From the NCBI GenBank assembly GCA_037439945.1, contig JBBIVA010000163.1, forward strand, positions 1 to 5,555: a DNA stretch of 5,555 nucleotides, written 5' to 3'. The notes below the pieces were generated by a model. The model ran no database searches. It was not told where the DNA came from and saw only the letters and a list, made by a program, of their open reading frames with translations. This stretch comes from CALEUX01 sp037439945 (GTDB taxonomy: Bacteria > Bacteroidota > Bacteroidia > Bacteroidales > Marinilabiliaceae). Positions 1 to 5,555 of this stretch are shown here, piece by piece. The translations under genes were made by a program, and so were the position numbers. Numbering within the stretch: the first letter of the stretch is position 1; the number at the start of each line of letters is the position of its first letter.

Positions 1-8
1 TAATTAGT

Positions 9-473
9 ATGAATAATTTGAAATTTAGGTACTTATTGGCATTGCTAATGCTTTTGCCGATTGGATATGTATCCTGTTCAGAGGATGATGAAGTTCTGAA
101 TGATGTTCAGACCAAGCAGGAAGTTGAAACTAAGGTTAAAGCTGGTACCTGGCGAATTACCAAATTTATTGACTCAGGGGATGATGAGAAACATCATTTC
201 ACAGGTTATAATTTTACATTTGCCAGCAATGGGGTTTTAACAGCTGCCAATGTTGTTGGTACATATACCGGAACCTGGAGTATAACTGACAGCAACAGTA
301 ATGATGATAGCCCCAATGATCTTGATTTTAATATCTTTTTTAACCTTGCCAACAAATTTGAAGAGTTAAATGATGAATGGGATATTTTAACTTATAATTC
401 AAATAAAATTGAGCTAATTGATATTAGCGGTGGTAATGGGGGGACTGATTACCTTACTTTCGAGAAGAATTAA
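9..473 (+). CDS. Small surface lipoprotein with lipocalin-like domain
   Basis: A 154-residue exported lipoprotein of unknown specific function. Residues 1-22 form a type II signal peptide: short charged N-terminus (K5, R7), hydrophobic core about residues 9-20, and a cleavage site before C23 in the context YVSC. Tyr at -3 is not the classical lipobox Leu, but Bacteroidota tolerate variation there. C23 is followed by SEDDE, an acidic tract matching the lipoprotein export signal that sends Bacteroidota lipoproteins to the outer face of the outer membrane. The mature part is rich in beta strand and has two GTW motifs (46-48 and 88-90), the first just after the linker, as in lipocalin-like domains of small Bacteroidota lipoproteins. 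It ends with a GGNGGTDYLTFEK segment. It is acidic and Asp/Asn rich. The start lies 8 bases inside the window, so promoter and upstream neighbours cannot be seen. The 3' end overlaps uvrA by 20 bp in convergent orientation. The gene looks intact; the lipocalin assignment is an inference from motif pattern and length. Confidence 0.85.
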   Translation: MNNLKFRYLLALLMLLPIGYVSCSEDDEVLNDVQTKQEVETKVKAGTWRITKFIDSGDDEKHHFTGYNFTFASNGVLTAANVVGTYTGTWSITDSNSNDDSPNDLDFNIFFNLANKFEELNDEWDILTYNSNKIELIDISGGNGGTDYLTFEKN

Positions 474-3330
474 ATTCAGGTTCCGATTTTAAGTACCGGC
501 CTGTGTAACTTTCGTTGCACAGTGCCACTTTTTCAGGTGTTCCTGTACAAATTAGAAATCCTCCTTTGCTTCCACCCTCGGGGCCTATATCGATAATATG
601 GTCTGACATTTTTATAACATCAAGGTTGTGTTCAATTACAATAACTGTATTGCCACGGTCAACCAATCGGTTTAAAACTTCCAGTAAAACTCTAATATCT
701 TCGAAATGAAGGCCGGTAGTTGGCTCATCTAGTATATAAACCGTTTTTCCGGTATCTTTTTTTGCAAGCTCAGTCGATAATTTAACCCGTTGTGATTCAC
801 CTCCCGAAAGGGTTGTTGATGGCTGTCCGAGTTTAATATACCCTAAACCAACCTGGTTTAGCATTTTTAGTTTTTGCATTATTGACGGAAAGTTCTCAAA
901 AAAATCAATTGCCTGGCCAATTGTTAAGTCAAGAATATCACTAATTGATTTTCCTTTATATCTGACTTCCAGGGTTTCACGGTTATAGCGTTTCCCTCCA
1001 CAGTCGGGGCACTCAACCATAACATCGGGCATGAAATTCATTTCAACTACCTGAACACCCGCTCCTTTACATGTTTCGCAACGCCCGCCCGAAACATTGA
1101 AGGAAAACCGGCCTGGTTTATAATCCCTTATTTTAGCCTCAGGTAATTCCGAGAACAGTTTTCTAATTTCGTCAAACAGTTTGGTGTATGTGGCCGGATT
1201 TGATCTGGGTGTTCGTCCCAGGGGGCCCTGGTCAACGTCAACTACTTTATCAATAAATTCAAGTCCTTTAATTTCATTATATGGCAATGGTTCTTTAATG
1301 GCATTATAAACATGTTTGTTTAAAACAGGGTAAAGAGTTTCATTTATTAATGTTGATTTCCCACTACCCGAAACCCCTGTTACACAAATAAAAGTCCCTA
1401 AAGGGAATTTTACATCAATATTTTTAAGATTGTTTCCTTTTAATCCCTGTATATCAATGAAATTTCCATTTCCGGTTCTTCTTTTTTCGGGCATTGGTAT
1501 TGTTTTCCGGTGGTTAAGGTAATCAGAAGTAAGGGTATCAGATTTTAGTATATCATCAGGCGAACCCTGCGCCACAACAAGGCCTCCAAATCGCCCTGCA
1601 TGTGGTCCCATATCAATTATATGGTCAGCTGCCATCATCATATCGCGGTCGTGCTCAACAACAATCACCGAGTTGCCTGTGTCTCGTAGTTGTTTTAAAG
1701 AGGTTATTAACCGGTGGTTATCTCTTTGGTGCAACCCTATACTTGGTTCATCAAGAATATATAATACATTAACCAGTTGAGAACCAATTTGTGTTGCCAG
1801 CCTGATTCGTTGACTTTCCCCGCCTGACAGGGTTATTGCACTTCGGTTAAGTGATAAATATTCAAGGCCAACATTCATCATAAACCCTAATCGGGATTTT
1901 ATCTCCTTTAAAATTTCCGATGCTATTGACAGTTGTTTAGCAGACAATCTTTTATCCAAATCTTGAAACCACTCATTAAGCATTCCAAGGTCTATTTGTG
2001 ATAATTCGGCAATGTTCTTTCCGTCAATAAAAAAATGGAGGGCCTCGGTATTAAGCCGGCGACCATTGCAATCAGGACATTCAACCTCTCTGATATATTG
2101 ATTGGCCCATCTTTTGGCCTTTTCTGAAGAATCATTATTTTGTTGGTCAAGTATATATTTTAATACCCCGTCGAAACTAAGAAAATAATTTGACGATATC
2201 CCTAAGGGTGTATTTTTGAGTGTAATAGGTTCGCTGGTTCCATGTAAAATGGCTTCCAATCCATCATCCGGAATATCTTTAACAGGGGTTTTCAGGGTAA
2301 AACCGAATTTTTCGGCAATTGCTTCCATTTGCCAGAATATCAGGGTGTTTTTGTGTTTTCCCAAGGGATCAATTCCACCGTCATAAATATTTCTCTTTGG
2401 GTCAGGAACAATTTTTTCCATATCCACTTCGTCAACACTTCCTAACCCCTTACATTTACTGCAGGCCCCCTGGGGTGAATTAAATGAAAATGAATGTGGG
2501 GCCGGCTCATTATATGAAATACCCGTTACAGGGCACATTAGCTGACGGCTGAAGTAACGGGGCTCATTACGGTCTTTTTCAAGTACCATAATGGTGTTTT
2601 TACCCTGTTTCATTGCAACTTTAACCGAATCTTCCAATCTTTTACGGTCACCGGCATTAATTTTAAGCTTATCAATTACTATTTCAATAAAATGGTTCTT
2701 GTACCTGTCGAGCTTCATCCCATGGCGTATTTCTTTAACTTCGCCATCAATACGGACATTTAAAAAACCTTTTTTTCTTACCTGCTCAAACAGTTCCTTA
2801 TAATGACCCTTTCTTCCCTTTACCAATGGGGAAAGAATAAAAACATTTTTATAGTAATAACTATTAATAATTAAATCCAGAATTTGTGTATCGGTATATT
2901 TAACCATTTTTTCGCCCGATGCGTATGAATATGCTTCGCCCGCTCTTGCAAAAAGAAGCCTTAAAAAATCAAATATTTCGGTTATTGTACCAACAGTTGA
3001 ACGGGGGTTTTTATTTGTGGTTTTTTGTTCAATTGATATAACCGGACTCAAACCGGTAATCCGGTCAACGTCAGGGCGTTCCATTCCACCAAGAAATTGG
3101 CGGGCATACGCTGAAAATGTTTCAATATACCGTCGCTGTCCTTCAGCATATATAGTATCAAAAGCCAATGATGATTTACCACTACCGCTTAACCCTGTAA
3201 TTACAACAAGTTTATTTCTGGGTATATTAACATCAATATTCTGAAGATTATGAACCCTGGCCCCTTCAATTTCAATTATCTCATTATCCTTTACTTGCGG
3301 TAAAAAGTTTTCATGTGAAACTTCTTTCAT
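454..3330 (-). CDS. uvrA: UvrABC excision nuclease subunit A
   Basis: Damage-recognition ATPase of nucleotide excision repair. UvrA dimers scan DNA, load UvrB at lesions and leave before UvrC cuts. The protein has 958 residues, close to the usual ~940. NBD1 has Walker A GLSGSGKSS (46-54), the YAEGQRRYIETFSAYARQF block (61-79), signature LSGGESQR (501-508) and Walker B YILDEPSIGLH (524-534). NBD2 has Walker A GVSGSGKST (652-660), the GRTPRSNPATYT block (705-716), LSGGESQR (841-848), YILDEPTTGLH (865-875) and the switch EHNLDVIK (900-907). Zinc pairs are C290/C293 with C418/C421, and C750/C753 with C774/C777. A further site, CPVT at 266-269, has only one cysteine where E. coli has CPIC; from memory this is common in Bacteroidota UvrA. 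The ATG at 3330 gives a family-like N-terminus shortly before EIEGARVHNL. No clear ribosome binding site is visible, as usual in this phylum. It is transcribed alone, away from the mnmH relic. Every hallmark motif is present, so I expect it to be functional. Confidence 0.98.
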   Translation of the reverse strand: MKEVSHENFLPQVKDNEIIEIEGARVHNLQNIDVNIPRNKLVVITGLSGSGKSSLAFDTIYAEGQRRYIETFSAYARQFLGGMERPDVDRITGLSPVISIEQKTTNKNPRSTVGTITEIFDFLRLLFARAGEAYSYASGEKMVKYTDTQILDLIINSYYYKNVFILSPLVKGRKGHYKELFEQVRKKGFLNVRIDGEVKEIRHGMKLDRYKNHFIEIVIDKLKINAGDRKRLEDSVKVAMKQGKNTIMVLEKDRNEPRYFSRQLMCPVTGISYNEPAPHSFSFNSPQGACSKCKGLGSVDEVDMEKIVPDPKRNIYDGGIDPLGKHKNTLIFWQMEAIAEKFGFTLKTPVKDIPDDGLEAILHGTSEPITLKNTPLGISSNYFLSFDGVLKYILDQQNNDSSEKAKRWANQYIREVECPDCNGRRLNTEALHFFIDGKNIAELSQIDLGMLNEWFQDLDKRLSAKQLSIASEILKEIKSRLGFMMNVGLEYLSLNRSAITLSGGESQRIRLATQIGSQLVNVLYILDEPSIGLHQRDNHRLITSLKQLRDTGNSVIVVEHDRDMMMAADHIIDMGPHAGRFGGLVVAQGSPDDILKSDTLTSDYLNHRKTIPMPEKRRTGNGNFIDIQGLKGNNLKNIDVKFPLGTFICVTGVSGSGKSTLINETLYPVLNKHVYNAIKEPLPYNEIKGLEFIDKVVDVDQGPLGRTPRSNPATYTKLFDEIRKLFSELPEAKIRDYKPGRFSFNVSGGRCETCKGAGVQVVEMNFMPDVMVECPDCGGKRYNRETLEVRYKGKSISDILDLTIGQAIDFFENFPSIMQKLKMLNQVGLGYIKLGQPSTTLSGGESQRVKLSTELAKKDTGKTVYILDEPTTGLHFEDIRVLLEVLNRLVDRGNTVIVIEHNLDVIKMSDHIIDIGPEGGSKGGFLICTGTPEKVALCNESYTGRYLKSEPEFNSSRK

Positions 3331-3364
3331 ACAAAAAATAGGGTTTCAAAATTTTAACAATTTG

Positions 3365-3372
3365 CAAAGATA
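3365..3372 (-). promoter_or_regulatory. Probable uvrA promoter, -7 element
   Basis: On the minus strand this reads TATCTTTG, an exact match to the Bacteroidota sigma-ABfr -7 consensus TAnnTTTG. It lies 34 bases before the uvrA start codon, which predicts a leader of about 25-30 nt. The matching -33 TTTG is weak: with the standard 19-base spacer the sequence is TTAT (positions 3392-3395), two of four bases. I saw no LexA-type palindrome around it, so damage-inducible control is not evident. Confidence 0.45.
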
Positions 3373-3427
3373 GCAAAAGTAAAGGAGTTGAATAATGTAA
3401 GTAAAAAAAGAAATGGTTACAATAACC

Positions 3428-3453
3428 TTATTATTGCTAAAAAGCAGTAATAG
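3428..3453 (+). other. AT-rich hairpin with AAAA loop, terminator-like on + strand
   Basis: Arms 3428-3438 and 3443-3453 pair over 11 positions around an AAAA loop. Read as + strand RNA the stem is continuous, with two G-U pairs, and is followed at once by UUUU (3454-3457), which resembles a weak intrinsic terminator. No + strand gene ends upstream, since uvrA runs the other way. It might therefore be a leader attenuator for the former mnmH transcript, or simply chance in AT-rich DNA. On the minus strand no T-run follows the stem. The rest of 3331-3548 shows no coding signal. Confidence 0.3.
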
Positions 3454-3548
3454 TTTTAGCAGGGTTAATTTTTTAAAACAATCAACCTAAGCCCGGAAAA
3501 ATAAATGTAAACTTCGGCATAAAATTTTCAAATTCTTAACTTGAGTTT

Positions 3549-4150
3549 ATGTTATCAGAAATTGAAATAAACCAATACTTAAGCTCCGTTATCTCATTCC
3601 AAATATAGATGTCCGTTCACCTGGTGAATTTCAAAAGGGGCATATTCCGGGTGCTGTGAATATAGCCATGTTTTCTGATGAGGAATGGGAACATGTTTTG
3701 ACGGTTTATAAGCAAGTGTATGCTAATGGCGCCTATGAAACAGGATACAGGTAAGTGGTGCCAAAATTACAGTTTTTTTTTAGATGAATATTTTAAAATT
3801 GCCCCGGATAGGAAGGTGGGTGTTCACTGCTGGAGGTGTAGGCAACTGATCAAGGCTTTTGCAAGGCATTTATTTGAAAATGGTTTTAATGATGTTTTCA
3901 CAATTAATTGTGGATATTTGTAATACCGCAGAATGGTTTAATCCTCCCTTTGCAATCCCTGAATAATTTAACTTTTAGGAAGATATACAGGCAGTGGGAA
4001 AACCAGGATGTTGAAATACTTAAAAACCCCGGGTAATCAGGTAATTGGCCTTGAGTCGTTGGCAAATCATAAAGGATCGGTATTTGGTTCAATTGGACAA
4101 TTATTACAACCAACTATTGAACAATTTGAAAACAACCTATATGATATATT
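3549..4150 (+). pseudogene. mnmH: Decayed tRNA 2-selenouridine synthase (mnmH/selU/ybbB), C-terminus lost
   Basis: The intact enzyme has an N-terminal rhodanese domain and a C-terminal P-loop domain, and replaces sulfur by selenium at wobble U34 of tRNAs for Lys, Glu and Gln. Here the matching pieces lie in order but in different frames. ATG 3549 begins MLSEIEINQYLSSV. After a frameshift near 3585-3593, the next frame gives IDVRSPGEFQKGHIPGAVN and VYKQV (3605-3718), then AYETGYR, a TAA at 3752, and VVPKLQFF. A run of nine T (3773-3781) marks a second shift, giving LDEYFKIAPDRKVGVHCWR (3780-3836). The rhodanese loop expected as CWRGG reads CWRCR, so the Cys (codon 3828) remains but both Gly are gone. 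Stops follow at 3921, 3936, 3960 and 3969, with another piece (FAIPE, FNF) in a shifted frame. Then comes P-loop GRYTGSGKT (3978-4004) and LESLANHKGSVFGSIGQ up to EQFENNLYDIL. The family is ~340-370 residues, and roughly the last 40% is missing. The number of independent lesions excludes simple sequencing error. The gene cannot make a working enzyme. Confidence 0.9.
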
Positions 4151-4373
4151 GAGGCATTTGTAACTGGGAAAGTTATGGTTATCATATTGGTCAAATATCA
4201 GATTTTGGTATAGCATTATTGTGTGATCCCCCAACCAGTGGATGTTTACTTATTGCAGTTGATTATAATGCAATTTTAATGAAGTTGAATTATTACCCGA
4301 AAATAATTATATTACACCAATTCCGGATTGATATTTAAAGAAAAGGGACGATAAACTGGTTTATATCTCCTGA
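4151..4373 (+). pseudogene. selD: Decayed C-terminal remnant of selenide, water dikinase (selD)
   Basis: SelD makes selenophosphate from selenide and ATP and is the selenium donor for MnmH. Only about the last 75 of ~345 residues are recognisable. In one frame (4162-4272) the translation reads NWESYGYHIGQISDFGIALL then CDPPTSGCLLIAVDYNA. This matches the SelD C-terminal pattern RN-x-x-SYGH followed by LCDPQTSGGLLIAV. The signature DPQTSGG has become DPPTSGC. A frameshift at the T-run 4274-4277 moves the match to the next frame, NEVELLPENNYITPIPD (4278-4328). An in-frame TGA (4329) interrupts it, and it resumes as YLKKRDDKLVYIS with a natural-looking stop TGA at 4371-4373. The ATP-binding N-terminal region, including the catalytic Cys/Sec and Lys, is absent. 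The remnant follows the mnmH relic with no gap on the same strand and ends three bases before the convergent transglycosylase gene. Identification rests on motif order recalled from the family; two lesions plus truncation make it non-functional. Confidence 0.85.
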
Positions 4374-4376
4374 TTT

Positions 4377-5339
4377 TTATTCAACAATAAAAGCTCCCGG
4401 TTTAGGAATTTTAAGAGTGTAACTTTTGCCTGGTAAATTAGTCAGGAATGTTTCCCTTAGCCATGGGTTCATATCTTTTAGCTCACGGTAAGTTATATTA
4501 TGGGCTTTGGCAAAATCAGCAAAATCGGTAATGGCATTTTTAACTTCCACATCAAAACAGGCAATTGGAGGGTAATAATCATTGGCCGACAGGTGAAATC
4601 CAAAACCTTTTGGGTTTTCCACAATTCCTTTTATGGCCAAAATACGAAAAACATATCGTCCGGTTTCCTCGCCCAATAAAAGGTCAAAATAGTTATTGGC
4701 TTTTTGTTTGGACAAATGACGGTCAATTCCTGCAAACCCTGCATTATATGCTGCTGCTGCCAACGACCAGGAACCATACTTTTCATATGCCTTTTTCAAA
4801 TAGCGGCAGGCAGCTATTGTTGATTTTTCAAGATGATAGCGCTCGTCAACCTCCTTATTTACTTCCAGCCCGTATTCTTTTGCAGCTACAGGCATGAACT
4901 GCCATATACCGGCAGCGCCTGCAGGGGAAACAATCCGAGGCATTAATCCGCTTTCAATTAAGGCAAGGTATTTAAAATCATCGGGCACTCCCTGTGATTT
5001 AAGAATTGGTTCAATTACAGGAAAATAGCGGCCGGTTCTTTTTATTAATAAAAGGGTTTGTGATTGCCAGTAAGTATTTATCAATACCTCACGGTCGTAA
5101 CTCTCACGAACATATGTTTTATTTAACGGAACAGTTTCGGTGGCAAAGAATAATTCATCGGGAATTGGCAGGGCATGCACCGAATAGTTATTTGTCGCTA
5201 TTGTTAAATCAAAATCAGATACTTTTTTGGCTATGGGGTCTGATGAATGCACAAACAATGAAATAACCATTACTAAGGCAATCACCGATGTTGAAATTGA
5301 AAGTAATCTAAATGAAGAAATACGAAAATAACTATTCAT
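4377..5339 (-). CDS. Exported lytic transglycosylase, MltD/SLT type with LysM-like tail
   Basis: A 320-residue peptidoglycan lytic transglycosylase (GH23, family 1), which cleaves the MurNAc-GlcNAc bond with formation of 1,6-anhydro-MurNAc. The N-terminus has R6 and R11 followed by a hydrophobic segment (about 13-30), a signal peptide or membrane anchor. There is no lipobox Cys, unlike E. coli MltD, which is a lipoprotein. The SLT domain covers about 98-245. The catalytic Glu is E129 in ALIESGL, followed by SPAGAAGIWQFMP (138-150), where the IWQFM form is typical of MltD-like enzymes, and by AAAAYNAG (194-201). Residues ~268-313 (DFAKAHNITYRELKDMNPWL, ending YTLKIPKP) resemble a single degenerate LysM domain for glycan binding. 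E. coli MltD is longer (~450 residues) with two LysM repeats; a short single-tail form is common in Bacteroidota. ATG 5339 is the first in-frame ATG; the frame upstream is open to 5402 but offers none. No Shine-Dalgarno sequence or convincing TAnnTTTG promoter is visible. It converges on the selD relic. It appears intact. Confidence 0.95.
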   Translation of the reverse strand: MNSYFRISSFRLLSISTSVIALVMVISLFVHSSDPIAKKVSDFDLTIATNNYSVHALPIPDELFFATETVPLNKTYVRESYDREVLINTYWQSQTLLLIKRTGRYFPVIEPILKSQGVPDDFKYLALIESGLMPRIVSPAGAAGIWQFMPVAAKEYGLEVNKEVDERYHLEKSTIAACRYLKKAYEKYGSWSLAAAAYNAGFAGIDRHLSKQKANNYFDLLLGEETGRYVFRILAIKGIVENPKGFGFHLSANDYYPPIACFDVEVKNAITDFADFAKAHNITYRELKDMNPWLRETFLTNLPGKSYTLKIPKPGAFIVE

Positions 5340-5509
5340 AATTAAATGTTTTTTATTGTTAACTGAACCAACACCGGAGAAATCCTTTCTACCAATTTTT
5401 CAGTTGTGGGATTTTACGGATTTATGATAATTGATGTTACAAAAACTATTCCTTAAAGGCAAATAATAATTTAAACAACCCTTTTTTATTTTAACCATCC
5501 ATTATTTAA

Positions 5510-5555
5510 CCCGGATTAGTCATTAGAAAGGCAATGAACTAATGACTTAGCCGGG
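5510..5555. repeat. Imperfect inverted repeat, 17-bp arms, at window edge
   Basis: Left arm 5510-5526 (CCCGGATTAGTCATTAG) and right arm 5539-5555 (CTAATGACTTAGCCGGG) are reverse complements at 15 of 17 positions, separated by a 12-base loop. The right arm also contains CTAATGACTTAG, a small palindrome of its own. The repeat may run past the window edge. It could be a terminator for a gene to the right, a REP/MITE-like repeat unit or the end of an insertion element. No T-run follows the left arm on the minus strand, which weakens the terminator reading. The remaining sequence from 5340 to 5509 contains no coding signal that I can support. Confidence 0.5.

Noticed and set aside
515..3244. Plus-strand open frames at 515-709, 2591-2803 and 3017-3244
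   Set aside because: All are antisense shadows of uvrA, which has complete UvrA motifs throughout.
3720..3923. An open frame of 67 codons starting MLMAPMKQ, as a small independent gene
   Set aside because: Its second half (YFKIAPDRKVGVHCWR) is the MnmH rhodanese segment, and the matching upstream sequence is in another frame. It is a piece of the pseudogene, and its apparent start codons are out-of-frame selenium-gene sequence.
3904..4113. Minus-strand open frame of 69 codons
   Set aside because: It is the antisense of the mnmH relic and has no recognisable motif.
4008..4163. A short open frame with a P-loop just before its ATG, as a small ATPase gene
   Set aside because: The P-loop GRYTGSGKT (3978-4004) and LESLANHKGS are the MnmH nucleotide-binding region. 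The frame is bounded by pseudogene stops and too short for an ATPase.
4351..4364. ATAAACTGGTTTAT as a terminator for the transglycosylase gene
   Set aside because: The stem is 5-6 bp of almost pure AT with a 2-4 base loop and no T-run on the relevant strand; it also falls in the selD relic coding sequence (DKLVY).
3549..4373. A novel undescribed system in the gap between uvrA and the transglycosylase
   Set aside because: The translated pieces match known families (MnmH and SelD) in order; the region is a decayed known pathway and not a new system.
4565..5266. Plus-strand open frames at 4565-4897 and 5006-5266
   Set aside because: Both lie antisense inside the well-supported transglycosylase gene and show no family motifs.
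5440..5468. Possible promoter elements for the transglycosylase (minus strand TAGTTTTTG and TATTATTTG)
   Set aside because: Both have a three-base gap in place of the TAnnTTTG two-base gap, and no TTTG lies at the expected -33 distance.

Overview
This window looks like a chromosomal segment of a Bacteroidota bacterium, probably a Bacteroidales/Marinilabiliales-like lineage. Three things point there: AT-rich DNA with A-rich leaders and no clear Shine-Dalgarno sequences, a TAnnTTTG-type promoter element upstream of uvrA, and a lipoprotein whose lipidated cysteine is followed by an acidic SEDDE tract, the surface-export signal of this phylum. The UvrA zinc region (CPVTGISY) also fits the Bacteroidota form as I remember it.

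Layout: (1) 9-473, +, a small surface lipoprotein with a lipocalin-like fold signature. (2) 454-3330, -, a complete uvrA, the DNA-damage sensor of nucleotide excision repair, overlapping the lipoprotein gene tail to tail by 20 bp. (3) 3331-3548, the uvrA leader with a probable promoter and a separate AT-rich hairpin. (4) 3549-4373, +, a stretch with no intact gene that is not empty. It holds a decayed mnmH (tRNA 2-selenouridine synthase), broken by frameshifts and stops, running directly into the decayed C-terminal end of selD (selenide, water dikinase). (5) 4377-5339, -, a complete exported lytic transglycosylase of the MltD/SLT type. (6) 5340-5555, non-coding, ending in a 17-bp imperfect inverted repeat at the window edge.

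The most informative part is the mnmH-selD relic. SelD makes selenophosphate and MnmH uses it to put selenium into the wobble uridine of certain tRNAs, so the two genes form one pathway. Here both are broken. An internal deletion removed the end of mnmH and about three quarters of selD, joining what is left. If there are no copies elsewhere in the genome, the lineage has lost selenouridine modification. The flanking genes (uvrA, transglycosylase, lipoprotein) look like ordinary functional housekeeping or envelope genes. I found no mobile element, CRISPR array or RNA gene.
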